A stretch of 64,000 nt of DNA from Pseudomonas sediminis (GCF_002741105.1 NZ_NIQU01000003.1:440884-504883); one strand, 5' to 3'; shown: positions 19,611 to 30,795, counted from the first letter of the stretch. The notes: a model not told the origin generated them from the letters alone. Numbers and translations are program-made.

Positions 19611-20405
19611 ATGGGTTTTCTAACCGGTAAGCGCGTACTCATCGTTGGCGTCGCCAGCAAACTGTCCATCGCCTCGGGTATCGCTGCTGCCATGCACCGC
19701 GAAGGTGCCGAGCTGGCCTTCACCTACCAGAACGAGAAGCTCAAGGGCCGCGTAGAGGACTTCGCTGCCGGCTGGGGCTCCAGCGCTGACCTGTGCTTCC
19801 CTTGCGATGTGGCCAACGACGAGGAAATCGCCTCGGTATTCGAAGCGCTGAGCAAGAAGTGGGATGGCCTGGACTGCATCGTCCACTCGGTTGGCTTCGC
19901 CCCGGGCGACCAACTCAATGGCGACTTCACCGACGTCACCACCCGTGAAGGTTTCAAGATCGCCCACGACATCAGCGCCTACAGCTTCGTCGCCCTGGCC
20001 AAGGCCGGTCGCGAGATGATGAAAGGCCGCAACGGCAGCCTGCTCACCCTCTCCTACCTGGGCGCCGAGCGCACCATGCCCAACTACAACGTCATGGGCA
20101 TGGCCAAGGCCAGCCTGGAAGCCGGTGTACGCTACCTGGCCGGTAGCCTCGGCCCGGAAGGCACCCGCGTCAACGCCATCTCTGCCGGCCCGATCCGTAC
20201 CCTGGCCGCCAGCGGTATCGCCAGCTTCCGCAAGATGCTGGCCGCCAACGAGAAGCAGACCCCGCTGCGTCGCAACGTGACCATCGAGGAAGTCGGTAAC
20301 GCCGGTGCCTTCCTCTGCTCCGACCTGGCCTCGGGCGTCAGCGGTGAAATCATGTACGTCGACGGCGGCTTCAACACCACCGCCATGGGCGCCATGGAAG
20401 ACTGA
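19611..20405 (+). CDS. fabI: NADH-dependent enoyl-ACP reductase FabI (264 aa)
   Basis: Reduces trans-2-enoyl-ACP in the last step of each fatty acid elongation cycle; the target of triclosan-type inhibitors. SDR fold with the FabI-type nucleotide motif [13 protein letters not shown], and the active-site pair Tyr-x6-Lys in [20 protein letters not shown]. The Tyr of [13 protein letters not shown] is the FabI-type second tyrosine. The C-terminal [11 protein letters not shown] is typical. AGGAAGAGG lies about 8-16 bases before the ATG. It follows the npp operon in the same direction with 28 bases between, and has its own strong terminator. Confidence 0.96.
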   Translation: MGFLTGKRVLIVGVASKLSIASGIAAAMHREGAELAFTYQNEKLKGRVEDFAAGWGSSADLCFPCDVANDEEIASVFEALSKKWDGLDCIVHSVGFAPGDQLNGDFTDVTTREGFKIAHDISAYSFVALAKAGREMMKGRNGSLLTLSYLGAERTMPNYNVMGMAKASLEAGVRYLAGSLGPEGTRVNAISAGPIRTLAASGIASFRKMLAANEKQTPLRRNVTIEEVGNAGAFLCSDLASGVSGEIMYVDGGFNTTAMGAMED

Positions 20406-20468
20406 TCGGCAGTCGACCGGGCATCGACTGGAACTCCAGCATCGATGCCCCCTGCTGAACGGCACGAA

Positions 20469-20504
20469 AACGCCGCAGATCCCCTTGGGACTGCGGCGTT
20501 TTTT
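20469..20504 (+). terminator. Rho-independent terminator of fabI
   Basis: A 10-bp perfect stem (AACGCCGCAG at 20469-20478 with its complement at 20491-20500), extended inside by TCCC/GGGA, followed by a T run to 20504. Lies 64 bases after the fabI stop and separates it from the PLD-family gene. Confidence 0.85.
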
Positions 20505-20636
20505 CGTCAGGACGCCAGCAAACCTTGCAGAGGCTGAGTACGCCGAGCCGCGTTCTGATGTCACATTTCATTAAAGCCCGGCACGCATCAACACTGACGC
20601 GGTCCTAGATGGGAGGCCTGGAACCGAGAAAGGTAA

Positions 20637-22184
20637 ATGATCCAGACAAACACCTGGCGAGCCTGCCTGATTACCGCGCTATGCAGCGTCGCGGCTGGCT
20701 GCGCATTACCGCCACTGGATGGACGCAGTGAAAGCCTGGCCTTCACCCAGGCCGAAACGGCCGACACCACACTGGGGCAAGCTCTGGGTAGCGAGCGAGA
20801 CGCTCATCCCGGCTTGTCCGGCATCCTTACGCTGGCAGCGGCCAGGGACGCCTTCGCCGCGCGTATGCTGATGGTCGAAGCGGCCGAACGCAGTCTCGAC
20901 GTGCAGTACTACATCTGGCGTAACGACGTCACCGGCACCCTGTTACTTGACGCCCTGCTCAGAGCGGCAGAGCGCGGCGTGCGCGTCCGCCTGCTGCTGG
21001 ACGACAACGGCATTGCCGGCCTCGACCAGACACTCAGCACACTCGATCAGCACCCCAACATCGAAGTACGTCTGTTCAACCCCTTCTCCCTGCGCAAAGC
21101 CAAGATGCTGGGTTATCTGACGCATTTCTCCCGCGCCAACCGGCGCATGCACAACAAGTCTCTTACCGTCGACAACCAGGCCACCATCATTGGCGGGCGC
21201 AATATTGGCGACGAGTACTTCGATGCCAGTGAGGGCGTACTTTTCGCCGATCTCGACGTGCTGGCAATCGGCCCAGTGGTGGCCGATACCTCGGACGATT
21301 TTGATCGTTACTGGGCCAGTGATTCGAGCTATCCGCTGGAGCTGATCGTGCCGCGCAGCCAGAACGCCCCATTGCGCCTACACGATATCGCTGCGGATCT
21401 TTCCAATACACCTGCAGCCAGCGGCTACGTGAAAGCCCTGCAGGAAAGCGACTTCATTGCACGCCTGCTGGACAAGGATCTGAACTTTGAATGGAGCGAG
21501 ACCACGCTGGTCAGTGACGACCCCGCCAAAGGCCTTGGCACAGCCAGTGATAGCGAACTATTGATCAGCGACCTGAAAGACATGCTCGACACTCCCACAT
21601 CTCGGGTCGATCTCGTCTCACCCTACTTCGTCCCCACGCAAGCCGGCGTCGACCTCTTCACCGGCATGGTACGACGCGGCATAGAGGTGCGTATTCTCAC
21701 CAATGCGCTGGAAGCAACCGACGTGACGCCCGTGCACGCCGGCTACGCCAAGCGCCGTCGCACCCTGCTGGAAGGTGGCGTCAAACTCTATGAAATGCGC
21801 CTGGGTGCCGACGATGAGGCCCCCCGGGAAAAAGCCGGGCCGTTTGGCAGCTCCGGCTCGAGCCTGCACGCGAAGACCTTCGCTCTGGATGGCCAGCGCA
21901 TCTTCATCGGCTCGTTCAACTTCGATCCACGCTCCGCCCGCCTCAACACGGAGATGGGCTTCATCATCGAAAGCCCGGCACTGGCTGCCGCCATTGGCCA
22001 GGCATTCGAAACCGATATTCCGGCAAATGCTTATGAGCTGGGGCTAAGCGAGAACGGCGGACTCTACTGGCTTGAGCGCCAGAATGGCGAGCAACGTCGA
22101 CTCGACAGCGAGCCCGGTACGGGGCTGCTGAAAAACCTGGGCGTACGCCTGCTTTCCTGGCTGCCCATCGAATGGTTGTTATGA
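20637..22184 (+). CDS. Phospholipase D/cardiolipin synthase-like lipoprotein (515 aa)
   Basis: Two complete HKD motifs, HNKSLTVDNQATIIGGRN near residue 170 and HAKTFALDGQRIFIGSFN near residue 410, mark it as a PLD-superfamily phosphatidyltransferase or phosphodiesterase. Unlike ClsA it has no pair of N-terminal membrane helices; instead it has a signal with lipobox VAAGC (about residues 18-22), so it should be a periplasmic lipoprotein, close to the ClsC/YmdC type rather than a toxin. The C terminus RLLSWLPIEWLL is amphipathic and may touch membrane. AAAGG precedes the ATG. No acyltransferase or immunity gene lies beside it, and ppiD is convergent. Confidence 0.8.
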   Translation: MIQTNTWRACLITALCSVAAGCALPPLDGRSESLAFTQAETADTTLGQALGSERDAHPGLSGILTLAAARDAFAARMLMVEAAERSLDVQYYIWRNDVTGTLLLDALLRAAERGVRVRLLLDDNGIAGLDQTLSTLDQHPNIEVRLFNPFSLRKAKMLGYLTHFSRANRRMHNKSLTVDNQATIIGGRNIGDEYFDASEGVLFADLDVLAIGPVVADTSDDFDRYWASDSSYPLELIVPRSQNAPLRLHDIAADLSNTPAASGYVKALQESDFIARLLDKDLNFEWSETTLVSDDPAKGLGTASDSELLISDLKDMLDTPTSRVDLVSPYFVPTQAGVDLFTGMVRRGIEVRILTNALEATDVTPVHAGYAKRRRTLLEGGVKLYEMRLGADDEAPREKAGPFGSSGSSLHAKTFALDGQRIFIGSFNFDPRSARLNTEMGFIIESPALAAAIGQAFETDIPANAYELGLSENGGLYWLERQNGEQRRLDSEPGTGLLKNLGVRLLSWLPIEWLL

Positions 22185-22189
22185 CCTCA

Positions 22190-22220
22190 AAATGAAAGAG
22201 CCCCGCACTTGGCGGGGCTC
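22190..22220 (-). terminator. Rho-independent terminator of ppiD
   Basis: A 9-bp perfect GC-rich stem (GAGCCCCGC at 22198-22206 and complement at 22212-22220, loop ACTTG). On the minus strand it is followed by TTTCATTTT, which makes it a good terminator for ppiD. It may also stop the convergent PLD gene, whose side has few T residues. Confidence 0.7.
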
Positions 22221-22238
22221 CGTCTTAGCAAACAACGA

Positions 22239-24086
22239 TCAGAAACGCTCGATGTCGGCCTTGGCTTCCAGCTGCTTACGCAGTGCGGCGAAGTCCTGCT
22301 GACCTGCACGCGATGCGAGGAAGTTGCGGTACATGGCAAGCTCTTCGTCAGCCAGCGCCTCTTCCGGCACATTCACGCCATCGAGACGCAGCACAACATA
22401 GTCGCCATTGTTCAGTGTCACGCCGGCGAAGGTCGGCTCGCCCGCCTTGGCTGGCTTGGGCATACGGAACAGAGCTTGCAGCACCTTCGGCTCAACGCCG
22501 TCCTGGCTGCGCGTGGCGGCTTCCTGAACCTGCCAGCCAGCATCGGCAGCTTCACCTGCCTCGGCAGCGGCCAGTTGCTTCTCGCCCTCAGCCTTGGCGG
22601 CAGCGGCGGCACGCTCCTGCTGCAGATGAGTGCGAATGCTCTCTGCGACCTGCTCAAGCGGCAACTGTTCGGGCTTGTTGTGCTCTTTGACGCGCACGAC
22701 AACCACGGTGCTCGGGTCCAGCTCGATGGTCGAGCTGTTGGTGCCATCTTCCAGAACTTCAGGGCTGAATGCAGCCTGCAGTACCTGACGGTTGGCAGTG
22801 ATGCCAGTTGCACCACCCTCACGGCCGAAGGCTTCGCTGGTCTTGACCTCGAGCCCCAGCTCCTGAGCCGGCTGTACCAGATCCGACGCTTCGAACGCGG
22901 CATCTTCCAGCTGCTTGGTCGCCTCGACGAAGCGCTGCTCGACCTGTTGCGCCTTGAAGTCTCGCGCCAGCTTGTCCTTGAGGCTGTCGAAGCTCGGCAC
23001 TTCAGGCGCCTGAACACCCAGCAGCTTGATCAGATGCCAGCCGAACTCGCTCTTGACCGGCTCGGAGACCTGCCCTTGCTGCAGTGCATAGAGCGCCTCT
23101 TCGAAGGCAGGGTCGTAAACGCCAGGACCGGCGTACCCCAGATCACCGCCATCGGCAGCCGATCCTGGATCTTGCGAGAACTCCTTGGCCAGGGCAGCGA
23201 AATCTTCGCCAGCGTCTACACGCGCCTTGATCTCTTCGATCTTGGTGCGCGCTGCCTGGTCATCGCCCTCGATAAGGATGTGCGCAGCCTGACGCTGCTC
23301 AGCCAGGTTGGCGATCTCGCTCTCGTACAGCGGCTGCAGATCTTCATCGCTGACTTCGACCTGATCGAAGAAGCTGTCCTTGTGCAGTTCGACGTACTCC
23401 AGCACCACTTGCTCGGGGCTCATGAACTCGCTGGCATGCTCGTCGTAATAGGCGTTGACGTCGTCATCGCTCAGTTTGATCGCAGCACTGTCGGCTTTGA
23501 TGGCGAGGCTGGCGAAGTCGCGGGTCTGGCGCTCAAGATTGGCGAACGCACGCGCCTCCTGCTCAGTGACGAAGCTACTGGCGCCGAGACCGGCACGCAG
23601 TTGCCCAATCAGCATTTCCTCTTCCAGCATCTGACGGAACTGCAGACGGGTGTAGCCCATCTGGCGAATGACCTGATCGAAGCGCGCAGCATCGAAGCGG
23701 CCATCTACCTGAAATTCGGGAGTTTGCAGAATGACCTGATCCAGCGCCCCCTGCGAGAAGGCGAAGTGGGAATCGTCCGCTGCTTGCAACAGCAGCTTGC
23801 GCTCGATCAAACCCTTGAGCGAAGCCTCACGCAGCAATTTGTCATCGAGCAGCGAGGCATCGAAATCGCGACCCAATTGCTGCAGCAGTTGGCGACGCTG
23901 CATTTCAACGGCCTGGTTGAGCTCGCTGAGGGTAATGGTGTCTCCGTTCACGTCAGCCGCATTGTTGCGATTGCTGGCTCCCGTGACGATGGCTTCGAAA
24001 CCGGTAAACGCCATCAGCATCACAATGAGGCCGATGATGATTTTGGCAATCCAACCGCGTGAATTGTCCCTGATGTTTTGCAGCAT
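22239..24086 (-). CDS. ppiD: Periplasmic folding chaperone PpiD (615 aa)
   Basis: Inner-membrane-anchored chaperone that assists proteins leaving the Sec translocon. The N terminus [33 protein letters not shown] gives a short cytoplasmic tail and one transmembrane helix, the SurA-N-like region follows ([20 protein letters not shown]), then one parvulin domain at about 265-360 ([11 protein letters not shown]..., [30 protein letters not shown]) and a C-terminal helical region. In E. coli the parvulin domain of PpiD lacks isomerase activity; activity is not assumed here. Start 24086 has GGGGGAAGC just upstream; the longer frame to 24116 is not needed. Lies downstream of hupB and lon in the same direction, the conserved order. 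Confidence 0.95.
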   Translation of the reverse strand: MLQNIRDNSRGWIAKIIIGLIVMLMAFTGFEAIVTGASNRNNAADVNGDTITLSELNQAVEMQRRQLLQQLGRDFDASLLDDKLLREASLKGLIERKLLLQAADDSHFAFSQGALDQVILQTPEFQVDGRFDAARFDQVIRQMGYTRLQFRQMLEEEMLIGQLRAGLGASSFVTEQEARAFANLERQTRDFASLAIKADSAAIKLSDDDVNAYYDEHASEFMSPEQVVLEYVELHKDSFFDQVEVSDEDLQPLYESEIANLAEQRQAAHILIEGDDQAARTKIEEIKARVDAGEDFAALAKEFSQDPGSAADGGDLGYAGPGVYDPAFEEALYALQQGQVSEPVKSEFGWHLIKLLGVQAPEVPSFDSLKDKLARDFKAQQVEQRFVEATKQLEDAAFEASDLVQPAQELGLEVKTSEAFGREGGATGITANRQVLQAAFSPEVLEDGTNSSTIELDPSTVVVVRVKEHNKPEQLPLEQVAESIRTHLQQERAAAAAKAEGEKQLAAAEAGEAADAGWQVQEAATRSQDGVEPKVLQALFRMPKPAKAGEPTFAGVTLNNGDYVVLRLDGVNVPEEALADEELAMYRNFLASRAGQQDFAALRKQLEAKADIERF

Positions 24087-24151
24087 GCTTCCCCCAGAAC
24101 GACTGTACAGAGTCACCAGCCGCGCAGTGTGGGTAATGTCCAGATAGAAGA

Positions 24152-24175
24152 AAGGCGCATCCTTGGATGCGCCTT
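24152..24175 (-). terminator. Hairpin between hupB and ppiD
   Basis: An 11-bp perfect stem (AAGGCGCATCC with complement, loop TT) about 100 bases after the hupB stop. The minus-strand flank TCTTCTATCT is only partly U-rich, so termination may be partial. Confidence 0.5.
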
Positions 24176-24278
24176 CTCGTAACGCGTTAAGCAGTCAGAG
24201 CAAGAGTATGGGACTACCTGCGCTGCCCCCTAACAGCCGCCAGATGAATCCTGACGGCGAGGCAAACCCGGAAGACGC

Positions 24279-24551
24279 TTAGTTGACGGCGTCTTTCAGA
24301 GCCTTGCCAGCTTTGAAGCCTGGGATCTTGGCAGCAGCGATGCTGATCGGCTTGCCGGTCTGCGGGTTGCGACCAGTGCGAGCAGCGCGCTCTTTGACAG
24401 CGAAGGTGCCGAAGCCAACCAGCACAACGGAGTCACCAGCCTTCAGAGCGCCAGTGACGGATTCAATCACTGCATCCAGCGCGCGGCCAGCAACAGCTTT
24501 CGGGATATCAGCAGATGCAGCGATGGCATCGATCAGTTCCGACTTGTTCAC
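24279..24551 (-). CDS. hupB: DNA-binding protein HU-beta (90 aa)
   Basis: Small histone-like nucleoid protein. Starts [29 protein letters not shown], with the beta-arm sequence [49 protein letters not shown] including the conserved GRNPQTG and the Pro at the arm tip. Length equals the family norm. It lies between lon and ppiD as in most gammaproteobacteria and has its own promoter immediately downstream of lon. Confidence 0.97.
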   Translation of the reverse strand: MNKSELIDAIAASADIPKAVAGRALDAVIESVTGALKAGDSVVLVGFGTFAVKERAARTGRNPQTGKPISIAAAKIPGFKAGKALKDAVN

Positions 24552-24644
24552 TCTAAGTCCCCTTATTTCTGTTTAGTTTGTTTCTTGATTTTTAGTGTAA
24601 GCAAAGCGGGTGCTGGATGGCCTGCTGACACAATAAGAGCCGCT

Positions 24645-24673
24645 TTATAACAAGGGCTCAAAAATTGTGTCAA
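24645..24673 (-). promoter_or_regulatory. Near-consensus sigma70 promoter of hupB
   Basis: Minus strand TTGACA (24668-24673), 17-base spacer, TTATAA (24645-24650). The -35 box is perfect and the -10 close. It sits between the lon stop and hupB, so hupB can be transcribed strongly and apart from lon, giving a leader of about 85 bases. Confidence 0.7.
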
Positions 24674-24686
24674 GGAAGCCCCCCGG

Positions 24687-27083
24687 CTAATGCGTGCTGA
24701 TTCGCTCCTTGGAATCAGACTCGCGCTTGTCATCCGTTGCAACCATCTCGGGAGCCGCATCGGGCAAGGGCTCCGGGGCGTATTGCAGCGCAATTTGCAG
24801 GACCTCGTCAATCCATTTAACCGGTTTAATCTGCAGGTCTTGCTTAATATTTTCCGGGATTTCCTTCAGATCACGCACATTTTCTTCGGGAATGATCACC
24901 GTCTTGATCCCACCCCGATGAGCTGCCAGAAGTTTTTCCTTGAGACCACCGATGGCCAACACCTGACCACGCAAGGTGATTTCTCCGGTCATGGCCACGT
25001 CCGCCCGCACCGGAATCTGCGTCAGTGCCGAGACCAGCGCCGTGCACAGACCAATGCCCGCACTCGGGCCATCCTTGGGTGTCGCACCTTCCGGCATATG
25101 GATGTGAACGTCGCGCTTCTCGTTGAAATCAGCTGCGATCCCCAGGCTTTTCGCACGACTGCGAACCACCGTCATGGCCGCCGTCATGGACTCTGCCATG
25201 ACATCGCCCAACGAGCCGGTCTTGATCAAAACGCCCTTACCAGGCACTACCGCCGTCTCGATGGTGAGCAGCTCGCCGCCCACCTGCGTCCACGCCAGAC
25301 CCGTTACCTGGCCAATCTGATCCTGCTGTTCGGCGAGGCCGTAACGATGCTTGCGTACCCCCAGGAAGTGCTCCAGGGAGTCAGCACTGACCGTGACCTG
25401 AAAACGCTTCTCGCGCACATGTTCTTTGACAACTTTGCGGCAGACCTTGGCAATCTGCCGTTCCAGACTGCGCACACCAGCTTCACGCGTGTAGTAACGA
25501 ATGATGTCGCGAATCGCCGATTCTTCAATTTCCAGCTCGCCCTTCTTCAGACCATTGGCCTGTATCTGCTTGGGCGCCAGGTATTTGATGGCAATGTTGA
25601 CCTTCTCGTCCTCGGTGTAACCCGGCAGCCGAATGACTTCCATCCGGTCCAGCAACGGCCCAGGGATATTCATCGAGTTGGCGGTGCAGAGGAACATCAC
25701 GTCCGACAGGTCGTAATCGACCTCCAGATAATGATCGTTGAAATTGTGGTTCTGCTCCGGATCGAGCACCTCCAGCAGCGCAGAGGCAGGATCGCCGCGC
25801 ATGTCCTGGCCCATCTTGTCGATTTCATCGAGCAGGAACAGCGGGTTGCGCACGCCGACCTTGGTCATCTTCTGAATCAGACGCCCCGGCATCGAGCCGA
25901 TATAGGTGCGACGGTGGCCACGAATCTCGGCCTCGTCACGTACGCCGCCCAAGGCCATGCGCACGAACTTGCGGTTGGTGGCAGTGGCGATGGACTCGGC
26001 CAATGAGGTCTTGCCCACGCCGGGCGGGCCAACCAGACACAGTACCGGACCCTTGAGCTTCTTCACCCGCTTCTGCACGGCGAGATACTCAAGGATGCGT
26101 TCCTTGACCTCTTCCAGACCGTAATGGTCGGCATCTAGGATGCTCTCTGCACGCGCCAGGTCGAGACGTACCTTGCTCTCGGCCTTCCACGGCACGTTTA
26201 CCAACCAGTCGATGTAGGAACGCACCACAGTGGCTTCGGCAGACATCGGCGACATCTGCTTGAGCTTGTTCAACTCGGCATTGGCCTTGGCCAGCGCTTC
26301 CTTGGTCAGGCCGGCATTGTCGATGCGTTTCTTCAGCTCATCGATCTCGTTGTGGCCTTCATCGATGTCGCCCAGTTCCTTCTGAATGGCCTTCATCTGC
26401 TCATTCAGGTAGTACTCGCGCTGGCTGCGCTCCATCTGCTTCTTCACGCGGCCACGGATGCGCTTCTCGACCTGCAGCAGGTCGATCTCGGCATCCAGCA
26501 GCGCCAGCACATGCTCGACGCGTGCGGACAGCGAGGTGATCTCGAGGATTTCCTGCTTCTGCTCGATCTTCAGCGCCATGTGCGCGGCCATGGTATCGAC
26601 CAGGCGGCTGGGCTCATCGATGCTGTTGAGCGAGGACAGCACTTCGGCCGGGACCTTCTTGCCCAGCTGCACGTATTGCTCGAACTGACTGAGCAGACTG
26701 CGAGTAAAAACCTCGGACTCGCGCTCGGCGGTCTCGCCCTCCTCGATCAGTTGCACTTCGGCGCGGCAATGATCATCGAGCTCGATGAACCGCTCGATGG
26801 AACCACGCTGCTCACCCTCGACTAACACCTTGACGGTGCCGTCGGGCAACTTGAGCAGTTGCAGGACGGTGGCAACGGTGCCTACGCGATACAGATCCTG
26901 ATCATCCGGATCATCGACGGCCGGATTCTTCTGGGCCACCAGAAGAATCTGCTTGTCGCCCGTCATCGCTGCCTCGAGGGCCTCGATGGATTTCTCACGC
27001 CCGACGAAAAGCGGGATGACCATGTGCGGATAGACCACTACATCGCGCAATGGCAGGAGAGGCAATTCGATGGTTGTCTTCAT
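24687..27083 (-). CDS. lon: ATP-dependent protease Lon (798 aa)
   Basis: Cytoplasmic AAA+ serine protease that removes damaged and regulatory proteins. The N-terminal substrate domain starts [29 protein letters not shown]; the AAA+ module has Walker [10 protein letters not shown] and Walker [12 protein letters not shown]; the protease domain has the Ser of [11 protein letters not shown] (about 678) and the Lys of [21 protein letters not shown] as the Ser-Lys dyad. The C-terminal tail (about the last 30 residues, [29 protein letters not shown]) is polar and probably disordered. A heat-shock promoter lies upstream (27143-27171). Order lon-hupB-ppiD is conserved. Confidence 0.97.
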   Translation of the reverse strand: MKTTIELPLLPLRDVVVYPHMVIPLFVGREKSIEALEAAMTGDKQILLVAQKNPAVDDPDDQDLYRVGTVATVLQLLKLPDGTVKVLVEGEQRGSIERFIELDDHCRAEVQLIEEGETAERESEVFTRSLLSQFEQYVQLGKKVPAEVLSSLNSIDEPSRLVDTMAAHMALKIEQKQEILEITSLSARVEHVLALLDAEIDLLQVEKRIRGRVKKQMERSQREYYLNEQMKAIQKELGDIDEGHNEIDELKKRIDNAGLTKEALAKANAELNKLKQMSPMSAEATVVRSYIDWLVNVPWKAESKVRLDLARAESILDADHYGLEEVKERILEYLAVQKRVKKLKGPVLCLVGPPGVGKTSLAESIATATNRKFVRMALGGVRDEAEIRGHRRTYIGSMPGRLIQKMTKVGVRNPLFLLDEIDKMGQDMRGDPASALLEVLDPEQNHNFNDHYLEVDYDLSDVMFLCTANSMNIPGPLLDRMEVIRLPGYTEDEKVNIAIKYLAPKQIQANGLKKGELEIEESAIRDIIRYYTREAGVRSLERQIAKVCRKVVKEHVREKRFQVTVSADSLEHFLGVRKHRYGLAEQQDQIGQVTGLAWTQVGGELLTIETAVVPGKGVLIKTGSLGDVMAESMTAAMTVVRSRAKSLGIAADFNEKRDVHIHMPEGATPKDGPSAGIGLCTALVSALTQIPVRADVAMTGEITLRGQVLAIGGLKEKLLAAHRGGIKTVIIPEENVRDLKEIPENIKQDLQIKPVKWIDEVLQIALQYAPEPLPDAAPEMVATDDKRESDSKERISTH

Positions 27084-27142
27084 GATTTCGGCTCAGCGGC
27101 GGCCATAAGGCCGTAAACAGGCGGGATTACCCTTGGCTTTTA

Positions 27143-27171
27143 AGATGGGGGTAGCTCCCATAAAAAACAAG
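27143..27171 (-). promoter_or_regulatory. Sigma32 (heat-shock) promoter of lon
   Basis: On the minus strand CTTGTT (27166-27171) is followed by a 15-base spacer and CCCCATCT (27143-27150). The second box matches the sigma32 -10 consensus CCCCATNT exactly and the first differs from CTTGAA at the last two bases. It lies about 60 bases before the lon start and below the clpX terminator. Confidence 0.7.
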
Positions 27172-27189
27172 CGCAATGTCCAGAAAAGC

Positions 27190-27212
27190 GAAGGGGCCCG
27201 AGGGGCCCCTTC
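27190..27212 (-). terminator. Rho-independent terminator of clpX
   Basis: Ten-base perfect stem GAAGGGGCCC / GGGCCCCTTC with loop GAG, followed on the minus strand by GCTTTTCTG. Lies 21 bases after the clpX stop and insulates lon from clpX. Confidence 0.8.
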
Positions 27213-27232
27213 TTTGCATCGTGTGACAGCCG

Positions 27233-28513
27233 TCAGGCGTCTGGCGCGGCCTTCGCCGGCGGCTCGCTGTTCTCGTAGATCAACAGCGGCTTGGAGGTGC
27301 CTTCGATGACGCTCTCGTCGATCACCACCTTGCTCACGTCCTGCTGGGACGGGATCTCGTACATGGTATCGAGCAGAATGCCCTCGAGGATAGAACGCAG
27401 ACCACGTGCACCGGTCTTGCGCTCCAGCGCCTTCTGCGCCACGGATTTCAGCGCATCGGAGCGGAACTCCAGGTCCACGCCTTCCATCTCGAACAGCTTG
27501 GCGTACTGCTTGGTCAGCGCGTTCTTCGGCTCGGTGAGGATCTGTACCAGAGCAGCTTCATCCAGCTCCTCCAGGGTCGCGATCACCGGCAGGCGACCGA
27601 CGAACTCGGGAATCAGGCCGAACTTGACCAGATCGTCCGGCTCGACTTCGCGCAGCGACTCGCCGATCTTCTTGCCTTCCTGCTTGCTGCGCACTTCCGC
27701 ACCGAAACCGATGCCGCCCTTGGTGGAGCGCGCCTGGATGACCTTCTCCAGACCGGCGAATGCACCGCCGCAGATGAACAGGATGTTGCGCGTGTCGACC
27801 TGCAGGAATTCCTGCTGCGGATGCTTGCGCCCGCCTTGCGGCGGAACCGAGGCAACAGTGCCCTCGATCAGTTTCAGCAGCGCCTGCTGCACGCCCTCAC
27901 CCGACACGTCGCGGGTGATCGACGGGTTATCGGACTTGCGCGAGATCTTGTCGATTTCGTCGATGTAGACGATGCCCATCTGGGCCTTTTCGACATCGTA
28001 ATCGCACTTCTGCAGCAGCTTCTGAATGATGTTCTCGACGTCCTCACCGACATAACCGGCTTCGGTCAGGGTGGTGGCGTCAGCGATGGTGAACGGCACA
28101 TTGAGCAGACGCGCCAGCGTTTCCGCCAGCAGCGTCTTGCCGGAACCGGTCGGACCGATCAGCAGAATGTTGCTCTTGCCCAGCTCGACATCATCTTTCT
28201 TGTCGCGCTGATTAAGACGCTTGTAGTGGTTGTATACCGCTACCGACAGCACTTTCTTGGCGCGCTCCTGACCAATCACATACTGATCGAGGATGCCGCT
28301 GATTTCCTTGGGTGCCGGGAGTTTGTGCGCGCTGCTCTCGGCCTGTGCTTCCTGCACCTCCTCACGGATGATGTCATTGCACAGGTCGACGCATTCGTCG
28401 CAGATGAAGACGGAAGGACCGGCGATCAACTTGCGCACTTCATGCTGGCTTTTGCCGCAGAAGGAGCAGTAAAGCAGTTTGCCGTTGTCCTCACCGTTAC
28501 GGGTATCAGTCAT
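27233..28513 (-). CDS. clpX: ClpX, unfoldase subunit of the ClpXP protease (426 aa)
   Basis: AAA+ hexamer that binds tagged substrates, unfolds them and feeds ClpP. The N-terminal zinc-binding domain has [14 protein letters not shown] and [10 protein letters not shown]; the AAA+ part has Walker [13 protein letters not shown], pore loop GYVGEDVE, Walker [10 protein letters not shown] and the sensor II arginine near [10 protein letters not shown]. The ClpP-contacting loop is GIGFGAEV (IGF). The chosen start ([13 protein letters not shown]) matches other ClpX N termini; the frame continuing to 28558 adds a non-conserved 15 residues. Downstream of clpP with 107 bases between. Confidence 0.97.
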   Translation of the reverse strand: MTDTRNGEDNGKLLYCSFCGKSQHEVRKLIAGPSVFICDECVDLCNDIIREEVQEAQAESSAHKLPAPKEISGILDQYVIGQERAKKVLSVAVYNHYKRLNQRDKKDDVELGKSNILLIGPTGSGKTLLAETLARLLNVPFTIADATTLTEAGYVGEDVENIIQKLLQKCDYDVEKAQMGIVYIDEIDKISRKSDNPSITRDVSGEGVQQALLKLIEGTVASVPPQGGRKHPQQEFLQVDTRNILFICGGAFAGLEKVIQARSTKGGIGFGAEVRSKQEGKKIGESLREVEPDDLVKFGLIPEFVGRLPVIATLEELDEAALVQILTEPKNALTKQYAKLFEMEGVDLEFRSDALKSVAQKALERKTGARGLRSILEGILLDTMYEIPSQQDVSKVVIDESVIEGTSKPLLIYENSEPPAKAAPDA

Positions 28514-28620
28514 TCGATCAATCCAATACGGTAGGCTTGAAACACAAGATGAAGGCAAATGCGGGCATTTTCAAGGGCGCAGGTCGCGTCATTGAAGGGT
28601 GCCCGCAGACGGAGCCTTAT

Positions 28621-29262
28621 CTAGACCGGCATTTGACGCTTTTCGTGTACGGCATCTACAAGACCGTATTCCATGGCACGCGAAGCGCTCATGAAGTTGT
28701 CGCGGTTGGTATCACGCTCGATGATTTCCAGACTCTGACCAGTGTGATGCGCCAGCAGCTCGTTCAAGCGCTCACGGATAAAGAGAATTTCCTTGGCATG
28801 GATCTCGATGTCCGAGGCCTGCCCCTGGAAGCCACCCAGCGGCTGGTGAATCATCACGCGCGAGTTCGGCAGGCAGAAACGCTTGCCCTTGGCGCCGCCA
28901 GCCAGCAGGAATGCACCCATGCTGCAGGCCTGACCGATGCAGGTGGTGGACACGTCCGCCTTGATGAACTGCATGGTGTCATAGATCGCCATACCTGCAG
29001 TCACCGAGCCACCCGGCGAGTTGATGTACAGGTGAATGTCCTTGTCCGGATTCTCTGCTTCCAGAAACAGCAGCTGGGCACAGATCAGGTTGGCCATGTA
29101 GTCCTCGACCTGACCAACCAGAAAAATCACGCGCTCCTTGAGCAGACGCGAATAGATGTCGTAGGCACGCTCGCCACGAGCGGACTGCTCGATGACCATC
29201 GGCACCAGGCCGCCAGCGGCCTTGATTTCAGGCATGTTTTGCATAAAAGGATTGCGGGACAT
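28621..29262 (-). CDS. clpP: ClpP, proteolytic subunit of the Clp protease (213 aa)
   Basis: Self-compartmentalised serine protease, tetradecameric. Catalytic Ser114 is in [14 protein letters not shown], His139 in [11 protein letters not shown], and the Asp in [22 protein letters not shown]. The short N-terminal propeptide before LVPMVIEQS is probably removed by self-processing. The order tig-clpP-clpX-lon on one strand is the standard one. The clpP-tig gap holds a hairpin. Confidence 0.97.
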   Translation of the reverse strand: MSRNPFMQNMPEIKAAGGLVPMVIEQSARGERAYDIYSRLLKERVIFLVGQVEDYMANLICAQLLFLEAENPDKDIHLYINSPGGSVTAGMAIYDTMQFIKADVSTTCIGQACSMGAFLLAGGAKGKRFCLPNSRVMIHQPLGGFQGQASDIEIHAKEILFIRERLNELLAHHTGQSLEIIERDTNRDNFMSASRAMEYGLVDAVHEKRQMPV

Positions 29263-29301
29263 GTCTTGCGCTCACTCCCTAATAGTCATGTCTCAAATAC
29301 G

Positions 29302-29329
29302 CATAAGCCAGCACGGAGGCTGGCTTATG
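29302..29329 (-). terminator. Hairpin between tig and clpP
   Basis: Eleven-base perfect stem (CATAAGCCAGC and complement, loop of 6) 28 bases after the tig stop. On the minus strand it is followed by CGTATTTGAG, so it looks like a partial terminator that could set the tig:clpP transcript ratio. Confidence 0.5.
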
Positions 29330-29356
29330 GTGGTGTACTCGAACGAGGTTACCAGA

Positions 29357-30667
29357 TCAGTCGGCTTTAGGAGCTTCCGCCGGCTTGACTGCGTCTTCGT
29401 AGGAAACCGCTTTATCGGTCACGTTGGCCTTCTGCAGAACAGTATCTACAACTTGCTCTTCCAGTACAACCGAACGCACTTCGTTCATTTGCTGGTCGTT
29501 CTTGTAGTACCAGGCAACGACCTGCTCAGGCTCTTGGTAAGCCGAGGCCATTTCTTCGATCAGTTCGCGTACGCGGGCTTCGTCAGGCTTCAGGTCGAAC
29601 TGCTTGACCACTTCAGCGACGATCAGACCCAGCACCACACGGCGCTTGGCTTGCTCTTCGAACAGCTCGGCCGGCAGCTGGTCAGGCTGGATGTTGCCAC
29701 CGAACTGCTGAACGGCCTGCACGCGCAGACGGTTTACTTCGTTACCGATCAGCGCCTTCGGCACTTCAACCGGGTTGGCAGCCAGCAGGCCGTCCATTAC
29801 CTGGTTCTTGACCTTGGACTTGATGGCCTGACGCAGCTCGCGCTCCATGTTCTTGCGGACTTCGGCACGGAAACCTTCCAGACCGCCTTCCTTGATACCG
29901 AACAGAGCGAAGAATTCGTCGTTCAGCTCAGGCAGTTGCGGAGCGGAAACGCTGTTCACGGTAACGGTGAACTCGGCGGTTTTGCCGGCCAGATCGAGGT
30001 TCTGGTAGTCCTCGGGGAAGGTCGGGTTGATCACGCGCTCTTCACCAGCCTTGGCGCCGACCAGGGCGTCTTCGAAGCCCGGGATCATGCGGCCGGAGCC
30101 CAGCACCAGTTGAGTGCCCTTGGCGCTACCACCAGCGAAGGCTTCGCCGTCGATCTTGCCAACGAAGTCGATGTTCAGCTGGTCGCCATTCTCGGCAGCA
30201 CGCTCAACAGCTTCGAAGCGGGTGTTCTGCTTGCGCAGGATGTCGAGCATGTTGTCGACGTCGCTGTCAGCCACATCAGCTTCGAGGCGCTCGATGGCGA
30301 TGGAATCGAAACCGGAAACCTGAAACTCGGGGAATACTTCAAAAGTAGCGACGTATTCCAGATCCTTGCCCTTCTCGAAGGACTTGGGCTCAACAGCCGG
30401 AGCACCGGCCGGATTCAGCTTCTGCTCAACCACGGCTTCGTAGAAGGTAGCCTGGATCAGGTCGCCCAGAGCTTCCTGACGAGCAGCGTCTTCATAACGC
30501 TGACGGATCACGCTCATCGGCACCTTGCCAGGACGGAAGCCAGGAACCTTGGCACGACGGGCAGTCTGCTGCAGACGCTTGTTGACTTCGGTCTCGATGC
30601 GCTCGACGGGTACGCCGACAGTCATGCGGCGCTCAAGAGCAGAAGTGCTTTCAACAGAAACTTGCAT
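29357..30667 (-). CDS. tig: Trigger factor, ribosome-associated chaperone (436 aa)
   Basis: Binds ribosomal protein L23 at the exit tunnel and shields nascent chains. The N-terminal ribosome-binding loop reads [15 protein letters not shown] (signature GFRPGKVP), the central FKBP-type PPIase domain includes [24 protein letters not shown], and the helical C-terminal chaperone domain follows. GAGGAA lies 6 bases before the ATG at 30667; the reading frame runs on to 30691 but that start is poor. First protein-coding gene of the tig-clpPX-lon block. Confidence 0.96.
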   Translation of the reverse strand: MQVSVESTSALERRMTVGVPVERIETEVNKRLQQTARRAKVPGFRPGKVPMSVIRQRYEDAARQEALGDLIQATFYEAVVEQKLNPAGAPAVEPKSFEKGKDLEYVATFEVFPEFQVSGFDSIAIERLEADVADSDVDNMLDILRKQNTRFEAVERAAENGDQLNIDFVGKIDGEAFAGGSAKGTQLVLGSGRMIPGFEDALVGAKAGEERVINPTFPEDYQNLDLAGKTAEFTVTVNSVSAPQLPELNDEFFALFGIKEGGLEGFRAEVRKNMERELRQAIKSKVKNQVMDGLLAANPVEVPKALIGNEVNRLRVQAVQQFGGNIQPDQLPAELFEEQAKRRVVLGLIVAEVVKQFDLKPDEARVRELIEEMASAYQEPEQVVAWYYKNDQQMNEVRSVVLEEQVVDTVLQKANVTDKAVSYEDAVKPAEAPKAD

Positions 30668-30795
30668 GGATATTCCTCGTTGCACAGACATAAGCCGGCT
30701 CGAACCGGCCCCGAATCAAGGCCAAGCATTCTAGAGGGTCAATGTGCAGAAGTCACCCTAGAAGCAGGCGGCAGTCGGGAGGGGCTATATAAAGA

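Noticed and set aside
20637..22184. PLD gene considered as an antibacterial effector of a type VI system
   Set aside because: No vgrG, hcp or immunity gene is near, and the lipoprotein signal suits a resident envelope enzyme.
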